Notes: generated by a model not told the origin, from the sequence alone. A stretch of DNA of 64,000 bases from Bryobacteraceae bacterium (GCA_019752335.1 JAIEMJ010000009.1:1-64000), one strand, 5' to 3'; shown: positions 15,996-24,978, counted from the first letter of the stretch. Translations and numbers: made by a program.

Positions 15996-18656
15996 TCAAG
16001 AACGGCGCAAAACGTTGAGCGGATCCGTGCCTGCCGCCCGGCGGGCCGGCCAGTAACAGGCTAGGGCCGCCACCAGCAGAAGCACAAAGGCCGCTCCGGT
16101 GAGGGCGGCCGGGTCCACTGGCGTTACCCCGAAAAGAAAACGGGCAAAGAGGCGCTGGGCGGCCAGCGTGCTGGCGGTACCCAAGAGGAGTCCGGAGACC
16201 GCCAGGATCATGCCTCCGCGCAGGATTAGACCGATGATGTTGCGCTGGTCCGCGCCGAGCGCCATGCGGACGCCGATCTCCGGCAGCCGCTCCACCACTA
16301 CGTTGTGCATCAAGCCGCCAATGCCCACTGCGGCCAACAGGAGGGCCAAGCCCGCCAGCAGCGTCAGTAGCCACAGATGGAAGCGTTGTGAGGCGGTGTC
16401 TTCCTCGATACGGCTCACGAGCGGCTTCACGCTGGGCACGGGTAGCGCGGAATCGATACGCGACACAGCATCCTGCACCGTCTTCTGGATGGCCGCCGCC
16501 GATGCCCGCGTCTTAATGAGCAACTGCGGCCGCAGCCGAAAGCTTTGGTAGTCTCCCGGGATCAGCGCTGGCTGATGGCCGTAGGCCATGTAGATGGTGG
16601 GTGACGCCCCGAAGCGGCGGGTGCTCCGGTGGTCGGCGACGACGCCGACGATCCGCCTGGGCAGCTCTTGCGGGTCGCCCTGCAAGGTCAATGTCTGTCC
16701 GATCGGATTTTGCCCGCCCAGAAAACACTGGACGAAAGCCTGGTTCACCATCGCGACCCACGGCGTACCCGCCCGGTCCTGTCCGCCGATCGCTCGACCG
16801 CTGGGTACCGGAATGCCCAGCGTCTCAAAGTAGCCGGAGGTCACACAGGCCAGGCCCGCGTGGTGATCCGGCGAGGGAGCGATGCCGGCGATACGGAATG
16901 GCTTCCCCGGAATGGGGGTTGGGACCATGGGTAAGGCCGATCCCAGCGCCGCGCTCTGCACGTTCGGCTCCTCGCGCAGCGACGCGAGCAAACGGTCAAT
17001 AAACCGCGGCACGGTGGGTTGCACTTCACGCATGCCGATATCGCGCTTCGGTGCTTGGCGTGCATAGCGAGGCCCGTAAAGGTCCAGTTCCACGGTCACT
17101 ACCGGGTCCGGCTGAAAGCCCAGGGTCAACGCTCGGGCCCGCAACGTGGCGTGGATCATCAGGCCCGCGGACGTTAGCAGGACCATCGTCAGCGCAAATT
17201 CGCCCACTACCAGGGCTTTCCGTAACGGCGACCGGGAGACAGTTCCGTGTTCGCCGTCCTTGAGACTCTCCGTTAGATTGATGCGCGAACCCATCCAGGC
17301 GGGAGCGAGCGCCGTCAGTACCGCCGCGATCACGGCGATGGCGGCGCTAAAGGCGAGCACGGGCCAGGAGAGTCCGGTGCGGCCCGCCTCCGGCATGCCC
17401 ACTGGGAAGAAGTCCGCGAAGAAGAGAAACAGCCGGATTCCGGCCCAAGCCACGGGCAGGCTCAGCAACGCGCCGGGGATGGCGATGGCAAAGCCATCGG
17501 CGAGTAGCTCGCGCCGCAGCCGCCCGCGCGCCGCTCCCAGTGCCGCCCGCAAGGCGAGTTCCCGCCGGCGGGTGGCGGCGCGGGCCAGGAGCAGATTCGT
17601 CACATTGGCGCACGCGATGAGCAGCACGAACACCACGGCCGCCGTCATGGGGACCACGATAAAGCGCCACTGGCTGTTCACAGCGTCGCGCATCGGCTCG
17701 GCGAAGGTTGTCCAGCCCCGGTTTGACCGCGGATAGGTTTCGGCGAGTTGCGCCGCGATCAGCTTCAGTTCAGCGTTCGCTTGCGGCAGCGTAACGCCCT
17801 GACGCAAGCGGCCCGCCGCGCCCAGCCAACGGATCTTGCGCTCGATCCAGTCCGAACTCGGCGCCAGATTGATCGGGCCCCAGACATCGACGTCCTTCGA
17901 CAGCCAACCGGCGTCAAAGGCTGGCGGCACCACGCCGATGATGGTCTCCACCGCGCCGTCCAGGACGATCTTGCGCCCAATGATGTCCGGTCTGCCGCCG
18001 AACCGCTGATGCCAATAGCGCTCGCTAATGAGCGCCGTCGTTTCGCCGGCCAGGGCATCTTCCTCCGTGAAAAAGCGCCCCAAGCGCGGCCGGACTCCCA
18101 GCATCGGGAAGAAGGCGGAACTCACCGATTGGTGCCCCACTCGTTCGGGGTAGATGCCGTCGCTGGTTAGGGTGAACCGCTCCGGGCTGGTGAACAGCGC
18201 AAGCTGCGCGAACGACCGCGCGCGGGCGCGCCAATCGAGAAAGTCGGCCGAGTAGTTCAGGCCGGCGCCGTCGCCTCGCAAGGGGCGGGTCCAGATCATC
18301 ACGAGACTCTTTGGGTCCGCAAAGGGAAGGTCCGCGAACACGGTGGATTGCAGCACACTGAAGATCGCCGTGTTCGCGCCGATTCCCACGGCCAAGGAAA
18401 GAATGGCCACGGCCGTCAGCCCTGGTTGCGCGCGCAAGCGTCGAAAGGCGTGGCGCAGGTCGCTGGCCGCCGTCGCGGACGCCTCTTGTAATGCGCCCAG
18501 GCTCAGGTCCGCCAGGGTGTGTCCCCATAGACCGAGGCGAGCCACACCCGCCGCGCGGCGATCCTGTTCGAGAAAGACAGCCGTCATCTCGGAGCCGTAT
18601 TCATCGCGAAACTCCGCCGGAAAGAGCCGCAGTAGCAGTTGATAGATGCGGCGCAT
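15996..18656 (-). CDS. ADOP family duplicated permease (ABC-type MacB/FtsX-like)
   Basis: An 886-residue Acidobacterial duplicated orphan permease. Residues about 1-75 form the ADOP-specific N-terminal cytoplasmic segment (LLLRLFPAEFRDEYG). Two MacB_PCD/FtsX halves follow: the first periplasmic domain lies between a helix near 85-110 and the FtsX helices about 330-470; the second repeats this from about 490 to 880, ending LLVAALACYWPARRAAGTDP. A conserved AVGIGANTAIFSV segment begins the first half. No ATPase is encoded beside it, as is usual for this family. The start is 3 bp after the padR stop, matching the known padR-ADOP pairing. Cargo is unknown. Confidence 0.93.
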   Translation of the reverse strand: MRRIYQLLLRLFPAEFRDEYGSEMTAVFLEQDRRAAGVARLGLWGHTLADLSLGALQEASATAASDLRHAFRRLRAQPGLTAVAILSLAVGIGANTAIFSVLQSTVFADLPFADPKSLVMIWTRPLRGDGAGLNYSADFLDWRARARSFAQLALFTSPERFTLTSDGIYPERVGHQSVSSAFFPMLGVRPRLGRFFTEEDALAGETTALISERYWHQRFGGRPDIIGRKIVLDGAVETIIGVVPPAFDAGWLSKDVDVWGPINLAPSSDWIERKIRWLGAAGRLRQGVTLPQANAELKLIAAQLAETYPRSNRGWTTFAEPMRDAVNSQWRFIVVPMTAAVVFVLLIACANVTNLLLARAATRRRELALRAALGAARGRLRRELLADGFAIAIPGALLSLPVAWAGIRLFLFFADFFPVGMPEAGRTGLSWPVLAFSAAIAVIAAVLTALAPAWMGSRINLTESLKDGEHGTVSRSPLRKALVVGEFALTMVLLTSAGLMIHATLRARALTLGFQPDPVVTVELDLYGPRYARQAPKRDIGMREVQPTVPRFIDRLLASLREEPNVQSAALGSALPMVPTPIPGKPFRIAGIAPSPDHHAGLACVTSGYFETLGIPVPSGRAIGGQDRAGTPWVAMVNQAFVQCFLGGQNPIGQTLTLQGDPQELPRRIVGVVADHRSTRRFGASPTIYMAYGHQPALIPGDYQSFRLRPQLLIKTRASAAAIQKTVQDAVSRIDSALPVPSVKPLVSRIEEDTASQRFHLWLLTLLAGLALLLAAVGIGGLMHNVVVERLPEIGVRMALGADQRNIIGLILRGGMILAVSGLLLGTASTLAAQRLFARFLFGVTPVDPAALTGAAFVLLLVAALACYWPARRAAGTDPLNVLRRS

Positions 18657-18659
18657 GCG

Positions 18660-18995
18660 CTACCCTCTCGCCAAGGAAGCCTTGGCCTGCCGCACCGCGG
18701 ACTCCAGCCGGTCGAGCTCAGCGCGCGCCACTCGACGTCCAAAGCGGGTGATGCGGTAGTAACGGCGGCGTTCGTCGTCTAAAGCCGGGCGCGCGCTGAT
18801 CTCCTCGATCAGGCCCTGGCTGAGCAGCCGCTTGATGTTGGTGTAGAGCGTGGCCGGCCCCAGCGAGAAGGCCCCGCCCGTCCGCTCCGCCACGTCTTGC
18901 AGGATGGCGTAACCATGCCGGTCGCGATCACCGAGCGAAATCAGGATGTGAAAAGCCGCGGGCGGGAGTGGCAGGAGTTCACTGGGATCTGTCAT
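18660..18995 (-). CDS. PadR family transcriptional regulator
   Basis: A 111-residue winged-helix repressor. The N-terminal PadR domain shows the characteristic GYAILQDVAERTGG segment (near 30-43), followed by the LGPATLYTNIKRLLSQGLIEE recognition helix and wing region, then RRYYRITRFGRR. A C-terminal helix follows for dimerisation. It is the first gene of the padR-ADOP operon and most probably represses it. Two TATATCAC half-sites overlap and precede its start codon, so autoregulation is likely. The inducing ligand is unknown. Confidence 0.92.
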   Translation of the reverse strand: MTDPSELLPLPPAAFHILISLGDRDRHGYAILQDVAERTGGAFSLGPATLYTNIKRLLSQGLIEEISARPALDDERRRYYRITRFGRRVARAELDRLESAVRQAKASLARG

Positions 18996-19028
18996 ATATC
19001 ACTGGTGAATATATCACATAGTGATATA
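18994..19028. promoter_or_regulatory. Tandem palindromic operator for PadR
   Basis: Positions 19010-19028 form a perfect inverted repeat: TATATCAC, 3-bp spacer ATA, GTGATATA. A second TATATCAC half-site at 18995-19002 is followed by an imperfect partner (GTGAATAT from 19005). The first base of the padR start codon is inside the second site. AT-rich dyads with ATATCAC/GTGATAT arms are typical PadR targets, so this is very likely the autoregulatory operator. The region from here to the next gene, about 80 bp, holds nothing else recognisable. Confidence 0.8.
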
Positions 19029-19107
19029 TAGTTGCGATTCGGGCCTCGATCTCGCACCTGGTCTCTGGGCCCCCCCCATTGGTAGATGCCCCCAATTCGA
19101 GTGGTGA

Positions 19108-20010
19108 TCACTTCTTCGGGGGCTCGCGCCAGCGGCTGACTTCGGGTCTGAGGAGGGCTTCCAGGGCGGTGAAGGGTAGAAAGACTTCGAAGTGCCCTTC
19201 GGCTTGATAATGCTCTTGGTCCCAGCCGAACAAAATCCCCTGGGACGTCAAGAGGAAGTTGGGAGTAGTCTGGAAGGAGTGTTCGTCCTCTGGGCCAAAT
19301 TGCCGGAGGTAGTCGAGACGGATCAGCCGGTTCAACTCGTTATCGCTATCTGGGCGGAAAATGTCGTCCAGCCTTAGGCGCCGGCCGCGCACCACATCGT
19401 AGGTCTGGTACGCAACACCTATGAAATCCTTGGTGCCGTCGTAGTAGCTCTGGATGGACACCGCAAGACTGAGGAGCCGAGCGCTGTTCCAAGCAATCTG
19501 AGGCACGCAAGAAAGTTGCCGGTGAGGGTCGGGGTCAACACAAAGCTCATTGTGATCCCGATCAAGAGCGACTTGCAGGGGGCCGGATGTCGCCACGAGG
19601 ATGCGATCGGTGGACGGCGCGCTGGGGCCTGTACGCAATTTGGCCATAGCCAGGTGAGGCGCGGCAGCGGGGCGGAGGAGGACGGGGAGCGCTTTCCCCG
19701 TAGCGGAATTCATCCAGGTGCCGCGGAAGACGCCGTCGGCAGTCTGGCGGCCGGCCAAGCAGTTCTGCTCCGCTTCGTAGTAGGCCTCACAGAGTCGGTA
19801 AGGCTCCTTGCCCGCGTAGAGCACTTGCAAGGAAATCGGGTGGCCGATGCGGTCGTAAGAAAAAAAGACGGCGCCGTTGAGGACGTCCATCGTGATGGGG
19901 TAGGGGCCGAGCGTGCCGCGAAGGTGACGGTAGCCGGGGAGAAAGCGGCTTTGGGCTCCGAGTGCGGGGAGCAGGATCAGCGCCAGAAGCAGGAGGGGGA
20001 GAGGGGGCAC
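19108..20010 (-). CDS. Secreted protein with DUF3298/RsiV-like C-terminal domain
   Basis: A 300-residue secreted protein with a GTG start and a clear signal peptide (about 1-19, ending ALGA). The N-terminal half is beta-rich and carries a Cys pair. The C-terminal part has features of the DUF3298/RsiV domain: a segment with DDIFRPDSDNELNRLI (near 218-233), then FEVFLPFTALEALLRPE near the end, corresponding to the family's terminal strand-helix. RsiV proteins bind lysozyme in some Gram-positives; here the domain is only a weak fold-level resemblance and no sigma factor lies adjacent. Function unknown. Confidence 0.6.
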   Translation of the reverse strand: MPPLPLLLLALILLPALGAQSRFLPGYRHLRGTLGPYPITMDVLNGAVFFSYDRIGHPISLQVLYAGKEPYRLCEAYYEAEQNCLAGRQTADGVFRGTWMNSATGKALPVLLRPAAAPHLAMAKLRTGPSAPSTDRILVATSGPLQVALDRDHNELCVDPDPHRQLSCVPQIAWNSARLLSLAVSIQSYYDGTKDFIGVAYQTYDVVRGRRLRLDDIFRPDSDNELNRLIRLDYLRQFGPEDEHSFQTTPNFLLTSQGILFGWDQEHYQAEGHFEVFLPFTALEALLRPEVSRWREPPKK

Positions 20011-20348
20011 GGCTTCAGGTTAGCGCGGATTGCTGAAATCAGAGTCGTTAATCAGGTCCCGGTCATTCCGGAGATCGGGGGCACAGACGCTCGGACCCCG
20101 ATCTCGGGCACGATTTGCCGTAAGATACTGTTGACCAATCGGTTAGGGAGAGCCGGGCGAGCGCGCGGAAGGGTGCCCATCCCTCTCACCCCCCGGCATC
20201 TTTGACCATCTCCTTCGGCGACCGGCACCAGGAAACAACCTGCCGACCGCAAAACCATGAAAAAGCTACCGCCGTGCTTCAGGGTTTTACCAGAGGCTCC
20301 GAGATCCTGAAATGCTGGACCGGCCGGAGGCCGGTCCTACCGGAGCCG
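20011..20348. other. Non-coding interval with two perfect inverted repeats
   Basis: This 338-bp interval holds no gene that I can support. It contains a perfect 10-bp inverted repeat (GAGATCGGGG at 20071-20080 and its complement at 20096-20105, 15-nt loop) and a perfect 8-bp palindromic hairpin (GACCGGCC, GGA, GGCCGGTC at 20318-20336). The second lies just 3' of the ABC exporter stop and has no T-run in either direction, so it looks more like a REP-type palindrome than an intrinsic terminator. Confidence 0.5.
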
Positions 20349-22094
20349 CTAGGCGGTTTCGATGGCTTCTTCGAGCAGTTGCTTGCGGTAAAGCTGGGCG
20401 TAGGCGCCTTGGTGGGCTAGTAGCTCGGCGTGGGTGCCTTGTTCGGCGATGCGGCCGGCTTCGAGGACGACGATCTGGTGGGCGTCCTTCACGGTGGAGA
20501 CGCGGTGAGAGATGAGGATGGCGGTGCGGCCTGCGGTCTCTTGGGCCAGGGCATGGAGGATGCGGTCCTCGGTGACGGTGTCGACGCTTGAGAGGGCGTC
20601 GTCGAGGATGAGGATGCGGGGTTGGCGGAGGAGGGCGCGGGCGATGGCGGTGCGCTGCTTTTGGCCGCCGGAGAGCGAGATGCCGCGCTCGCCGACGAGG
20701 GTCTGGTAGCCGAGCGGGAAGCCGGCGATGTCGATGGCGAGTCCGGCGGCGGTGGCCGCGGCTTCGATGCGCGCCTGGCTGGCCTCGCGATCCCCGAAGG
20801 CGATGTTGTCCGCGAGCGTGGTGCTGAAGAGGAAAGTCTCTTGCGGCACCAGGCCGATGGCTTCGCGGAGGGCGGCGGGGTCGAGTTCGCGCAGGTCGAT
20901 GCCGTCGAGCAGGACGGTGCCGGAACTGGGGTCGCGTAGGCGGGGGATCAGACTGACTAGCGTGGTTTTGCCGCAACCGGTGGGTCCGACAATGGCGAGC
21001 GTCTGGCCGGCGGGGATGCGTAGCGAGATGCCGTCGACCGCGGGGCGGCCGTTGTATTCCAGGCGCACGTCGCGGAATTCGATTTCGCCCCGCAGCGGCT
21101 GTGGCAAGGGCCTGGCGCCCGTCGTGGGGGCGGCGATGGTAGGCACCTCGTCCAAAATCTCCTTCAAGCGCTTCAGCGACGCAGTGCCGCGCTGGGTGAG
21201 ATTGGTCACCCAGCCGAAGGCGATCAGCGGCCAGACGAGCATGTTCATGTAGCCCTGGAACATGACGAACTCGCCAAAGGTGAGTTTGCCGGCCAGGACG
21301 CGCACGCCACCGAAGCCGAGCACGATCAGAAATGTGAGGCTCACCAGCGCGCCGAGCAGCGGATAGAAGATGCCGGTGTCGCGCACCAGCTTCAGGTTGC
21401 GGGCAATGTAGTCGCGGTTCAGGCTTTCGAACCGGCGTAGCTCGGCCTCTTCCTGCACGTAGGCGCGGATGACGCGGACGCCGGACAGATTCTCCTGCAC
21501 GCGGCTTGAAATGGAGGAGAACATGCTTTGGATGGCTTCAAAGCGGCGGTGAATCTTCTGTCCGAAGTGGACCACAGCGTAGCTGATGAGCGGTGCGGGC
21601 AGCAGCGCGGCGAGCGTGAGGCGCCAATCCGTGGAGGCCATGACGGCGACGGCCAGGACGAAGGTGAAGACGGTTTCGCACCAGTACATGACGCCGGGGC
21701 CTTGCATCATGCGGACGGCGTTGAGGTCGCTGGTGAGGCGGGTCATGATGTCGCCGGTGCGGAGGCGGCCGTGGAAGTCGGCGGAGAGGGAGAGGAGCTT
21801 GGCGAAGAGGTCGTTGCGGAGGTCGAACTCGATGTCGCGCGAGACGCCGATGAGCAGGATGCGCATCCAGTATTGGAAGAAGCCTTTGACCGCGCTCACC
21901 ACGACAATGGCGCCGGCGAGCCACCAGACGGCTTCAAGCGAGAAGCCGTGGGTGATGCGGTCAATCCCCTGGCGCAGCATCAGCGGCCAGGCGGCGCCGG
22001 CGAGGCTCTTGGCGATGAGGGCGCCGAATCCTAACGCCAGGGCGCGCCGGTGACGGGCGAAGTAGGGAAGGGAAGTGAGCCAGGCCTCGCGCAT
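20349..22094 (-). CDS. ABC exporter, fused membrane and ATP-binding domains (MsbA/MdlB-like)
   Basis: A half-transporter of about 581 residues. The ABC_membrane domain with six helices occupies residues about 15-300, and the ATPase domain about 330-575. Walker A GPTGCGKTTL, signature LSGGQKQR, Walker B ILILDDALSSVD and the switch ISHR are all intact. The ATG at 22094 is preferred to an upstream start at 22178 that would overlap the ydcF-like gene by 79 bp and add residues atypical of the family. It is the last gene of a three-gene run (bPH-like, YdcF-like, exporter). Substrate cannot be told from sequence; lipid or drug export is typical of the subfamily. Confidence 0.9.
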   Translation of the reverse strand: MREAWLTSLPYFARHRRALALGFGALIAKSLAGAAWPLMLRQGIDRITHGFSLEAVWWLAGAIVVVSAVKGFFQYWMRILLIGVSRDIEFDLRNDLFAKLLSLSADFHGRLRTGDIMTRLTSDLNAVRMMQGPGVMYWCETVFTFVLAVAVMASTDWRLTLAALLPAPLISYAVVHFGQKIHRRFEAIQSMFSSISSRVQENLSGVRVIRAYVQEEAELRRFESLNRDYIARNLKLVRDTGIFYPLLGALVSLTFLIVLGFGGVRVLAGKLTFGEFVMFQGYMNMLVWPLIAFGWVTNLTQRGTASLKRLKEILDEVPTIAAPTTGARPLPQPLRGEIEFRDVRLEYNGRPAVDGISLRIPAGQTLAIVGPTGCGKTTLVSLIPRLRDPSSGTVLLDGIDLRELDPAALREAIGLVPQETFLFSTTLADNIAFGDREASQARIEAAATAAGLAIDIAGFPLGYQTLVGERGISLSGGQKQRTAIARALLRQPRILILDDALSSVDTVTEDRILHALAQETAGRTAILISHRVSTVKDAHQIVVLEAGRIAEQGTHAELLAHQGAYAQLYRKQLLEEAIETA

Positions 22095-22099
22095 TTGGT

Positions 22100-22690
22100 T
22101 TAGAGTCCCACGAAGTCGGCCAGGGTTTTGGCGGACTCGAAGAAGAACATCTTCTGCGCCTGCCGGCTGCGCCACCAATCGCCGGGGCGAAAGGCCCGGT
22201 CAACCGCGGCGATCGGAATGATCTCCATCTGGGGATCGGTGCGCCGGAAGGTGCGGGCGGCGCGGGCGGTGTGGTAGTTCGACGTCACCAGCAGTAGCCG
22301 GCGCACGCCGCGGGCTCGGAGTTGGGGCAGCAGCATCCGCGCTTCGTCCGTGGTGGATTCGGCGGTGTTGGGCAGGCCCACAAAGATTTCGCGCGGCGCG
22401 CCGCGGTCGGTGGCGAAGTGGATGGCGAGTTCGTCCTCGGTGTAGCCATAGGCGCCGTGCGGGCCACTGACGTAGACGAGCGGCACGTAGCCGGCGCGGG
22501 CGAGATCCGCGCCTTTGAGAATGCGTTTGCCGAAGGAGTCGCCGGCGAGGACGAGGGCGGCGTCGGCCTTTTGCGGCGGTTGGTCATTCACGAGGAGATC
22601 AGCCGAAGCGGCCAGCAGCCAGGGCGAAACCAGGTAAAGCAGGAAGATGAGGAGGAGGGCGGCGATAAGGCCGAGATACCGGCGCGGCAC
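22100..22690 (-). CDS. YdcF/SanA family protein (DUF218)
   Basis: A 196-residue protein with an N-terminal membrane anchor (about 7-27) and a DUF218 domain. The conserved segments are KADAALVLAGDSFGKRILKG (near 41), VSGPHGAYGYTEDE (near 75), STTDEARMLLPQLRARG (near 111) and LLLVTSNYHTARAARTFRR (near 131). Members affect envelope permeability and vancomycin sensitivity in enterobacteria, but the reaction is not established. The start is GTG, 1 bp after the preceding stop. It precedes an ABC exporter gene by 5 bp, suggesting a shared envelope role. Confidence 0.85.
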   Translation of the reverse strand: MPRRYLGLIAALLLIFLLYLVSPWLLAASADLLVNDQPPQKADAALVLAGDSFGKRILKGADLARAGYVPLVYVSGPHGAYGYTEDELAIHFATDRGAPREIFVGLPNTAESTTDEARMLLPQLRARGVRRLLLVTSNYHTARAARTFRRTDPQMEIIPIAAVDRAFRPGDWWRSRQAQKMFFFESAKTLADFVGL

Positions 22691-22691
22691 G

Positions 22692-23276
22692 CTACTGTTC
22701 GTCGCGGGGATCCAGGCGGCCCACCGACTTCAGGCGATGGTACAGCCGTTCGATCTCTTCTTCTTCACCGGGCGAGAGCAGCGGGTAAGTCGGCTTGGCC
22801 GCTTTTTTCTTCTTCGCGTCCTGCGTCGCGGCCACGGGCTCCGGTTCCGTGAGGGCGCCCTCGTGGCGCCAGTAGTCACGATGCGGTACGCCATCGATTA
22901 ACGCGCCATGGGCGTGAAAGCGAATCTCCCGCAAGAGCATCGCGGAACTGTCGAGGTCGCCGGCGAAGATGATGGTTTGGCGTTCCCCGTCCTGCAGCAG
23001 CAAGTCAACGACGAGGGGGGCGAACCAGCCCGAGTGATTCACTTGCCGCAATTGATGCCAGGGCATCCGTTGGCGGCCGACGAGCAGATATTTGGGATGG
23101 ACTTCGATCAGCGGGCGGTAAAAAAGAAGGAAGAGAATCGCAGAGGACAGGAAGAAGAGGAAAGCAGCTACCGCTACCGGTAGAAAGCGCATCGCAACGT
23201 AAGTCGACCCGAGCCCCAGGGCTACCGCGGCCCAGGCGGCACGGAGATAGGTTCGCGATGGAAGGTAGCGAGACAT
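22692..23276 (-). CDS. Membrane protein with PH-like domain
   Basis: A 194-residue protein. Two hydrophobic helices (about 11-28 and 31-50) are followed by a beta-rich region with the pattern of bacterial PH domains (EVHPKYLLVGRQRMPWHQL, then strands near 80-105 and a helix near 112-122). The C-terminal 50 residues are hydrophilic with a Lys-rich stretch and a run of acidic residues. First gene of the run leading to the ABC exporter. The specific function is unknown; the bPH assignment is by pattern only. Confidence 0.6.
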   Translation of the reverse strand: MSRYLPSRTYLRAAWAAVALGLGSTYVAMRFLPVAVAAFLFFLSSAILFLLFYRPLIEVHPKYLLVGRQRMPWHQLRQVNHSGWFAPLVVDLLLQDGERQTIIFAGDLDSSAMLLREIRFHAHGALIDGVPHRDYWRHEGALTEPEPVAATQDAKKKKAAKPTYPLLSPGEEEEIERLYHRLKSVGRLDPRDEQ

Positions 23277-23325
23277 CTCAACTTTAACTCTACACCTTCA
23301 GACTACCCTTCGGGATGCCGGGGAG

Positions 23326-23874
23326 TCAATGTTGCTGGCCGGAAGTTTGCACTTCGCGGGTACTGAGCCACCCATGGGCCCGGGCCGCGTAGTGGAGTCC
23401 GCTGAAAACGGTGGCGACAGCGACCAGGGACACGGAGAGCGGCTCTAATGGCGGACCCAAGCGGCCCAGAATCGAGACGGCAGCGAAAATCTGGATCACC
23501 GTGCTCCACTTGCCCCAAATCGTCGGCGGAAAGGTGAGCCGTTTGCCGCTGAAGCGGAAATAGGCCGCGCCGAGTACCAAAAACAAGTCGCGGCCAAAGA
23601 CGAGCGCGACAATCGACCAGGGGACGGCTTGGGCCATACCCAAGGCGATAAAGACGCTCACTTGCAGGATTTTGTCGGCGGCGGGGTCCAGCACCATGCC
23701 CAGCCTGGACTCGGCGCCAAAGCGGCGGGCGACCGCTCCGTCGAACAGGTCCGTGATGCCGGCGCAGAAGCACCAGAAGAAGGCCCAGGAGTATTCGTGG
23801 TTCAGGATGTAGAGGACCACCAGCGGAGTGAGCGCGATCCGCAGCAGCGTGAGGAGATTCGGCAGCCAGAACAA
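23326..23874 (-). CDS. CDP-alcohol phosphatidyltransferase (PgsA-like)
   Basis: Integral membrane enzyme of about 182 residues that transfers a phosphatidyl group from CDP-diacylglycerol to an alcohol, most likely glycerol 3-phosphate. The signature D-x2-D-G-x2-A-R-x8-G-x3-D-x3-D is complete: TDLFDGAVARRF, then GMVLDPAADK. Several hydrophobic helices span the protein. The start is uncertain: I chose a TTG at 23874, 4 bp after the lpxC stop, since upstream in-frame sequence is antisense-like residue composition over lpxC. The call between PgsA and another CDP-alcohol enzyme is by motif and size only. Confidence 0.8.
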   Translation of the reverse strand: MFWLPNLLTLLRIALTPLVVLYILNHEYSWAFFWCFCAGITDLFDGAVARRFGAESRLGMVLDPAADKILQVSVFIALGMAQAVPWSIVALVFGRDLFLVLGAAYFRFSGKRLTFPPTIWGKWSTVIQIFAAVSILGRLGPPLEPLSVSLVAVATVFSGLHYAARAHGWLSTREVQTSGQQH

Positions 23875-23878
23875 GGCT

Positions 23879-24820
23879 TTAGGCCAGGGCCCGGGCGGCC
23901 AGGACGGGGACAGCGGTTTCGGCTTCGGCGGCGGGCTGGGGCGCTTCGACGATGTCGTAGAGGCTCGCGTCGGACATGATCTTGGCGACCAGCGCCACAT
24001 GCATGGCGTGGCCGGCGCGTTCGGCGATCACGTGCCCGAGGAGCGGACGGCCGATCAGGGCGAGGTCGCCGATGAGGTCGAGCGCCTTGTGGCGGCAGGG
24101 TTCGTCGGGGAAACGGAGGCCGTCCGGATTGCGGACGCCGTCGGGCGCGAAGCACACCGCGGAATCGAGCGTCGCGCCGCGGATGAGCCCCATGTCGCGC
24201 ATTTGCTGCAGTTCCTGCTCAAAGCCGAAGGTTCGGGCGGGGGCGATGTCGCGCGCGTAGGCGTCGGGCGTCACCCGCATCTCGAGAGACTGGCGCCCCA
24301 CGTGCGGATGCGGGAAGTAGACATGACACGAGAGCGCGAAATGGTCAGCCGGTTCAATCCGGATGCACTTCCCGGCGCCTTCCACCTGCACCGGCTTGCG
24401 AATGCGCAAATACCGTCGGCGTTTGCGTAGCGTTTTGCTTCCGGCCTGGCGAATCAGGCTGACGAACGGGGCGCCGCTGCCATCCAGGATCGGCACTTCG
24501 AGATTGTCAATTTCGATGTAGGCGTTGTCGATGCCCATACTGTAGAAGACGCTCAGCAAGTGCTCCGTGGTGGAGATCAGCACGCCTTGCCGCATCAGGC
24601 TGGTGGCGTAACTGACGCGCTGGACGTATTGCCAACTGGCGGGGATTTCGAAGCGGTCGAGATCGGTGCGGGTGAAGATGATGCCCGTGCCGGCCGGCGC
24701 CGGAAGAATGCGAATAGAGACCGGCACGCCGCTATGTAGCCCGACGCCTTTGGCCTCCACCATGCGCTGGATGGTGGTTTCAAAAATAGGGGCGTCGAAA
24801 GCGGGGTTCGTCGAGGTCAT
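23879..24820 (-). CDS. lpxC: UDP-3-O-acyl-N-acetylglucosamine deacetylase
   Basis: Zinc deacetylase catalysing the committed step of lipid A synthesis. Diagnostic features are KGVGLHSG near the N-terminus, the STTEHLLS zinc His, the ILDGSGAPF segment, CRHKALDLIGDLAL with the second His and the Asp zinc ligands, and GHVIAERAGHAMHVAL with the general-acid His. I chose the ATG at 24820 (313 residues), which gives the family's usual N-terminus; ATGs at 24865 and 24961 would add residues with no family counterpart. Its presence shows the organism makes lipid A. Followed by the pgsA-like gene in one operon. Confidence 0.93.
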   Translation of the reverse strand: MTSTNPAFDAPIFETTIQRMVEAKGVGLHSGVPVSIRILPAPAGTGIIFTRTDLDRFEIPASWQYVQRVSYATSLMRQGVLISTTEHLLSVFYSMGIDNAYIEIDNLEVPILDGSGAPFVSLIRQAGSKTLRKRRRYLRIRKPVQVEGAGKCIRIEPADHFALSCHVYFPHPHVGRQSLEMRVTPDAYARDIAPARTFGFEQELQQMRDMGLIRGATLDSAVCFAPDGVRNPDGLRFPDEPCRHKALDLIGDLALIGRPLLGHVIAERAGHAMHVALVAKIMSDASLYDIVEAPQPAAEAETAVPVLAARALA

Positions 24821-24978
24821 TCGCCGGAGCAGTAGCTTCTCAGGCACTACGCTACCAATTTTCATAGGCAATGGCAAGTGGCCTCTTTTCAATTGTTTGG
24901 AATTCGAAAAGTGTGGCAATCTCGCAACAGATTGATCGGTCAAGTGTTGCGTTTCGGACATGTTTCAAGGTCCATGAC

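Noticed and set aside
15940-16374. N-terminal extension of the ECF sigma gene
   Set aside because: This part is antisense to the end of the ADOP permease gene and has a Gly/Arg/Pro-rich shadow composition; the true sigma start is at 15939.
18343-18751. Plus-strand readings opposite the start of the ADOP permease
   Set aside because: Shadows with Arg/Pro/Ser-rich composition over a well-supported gene.
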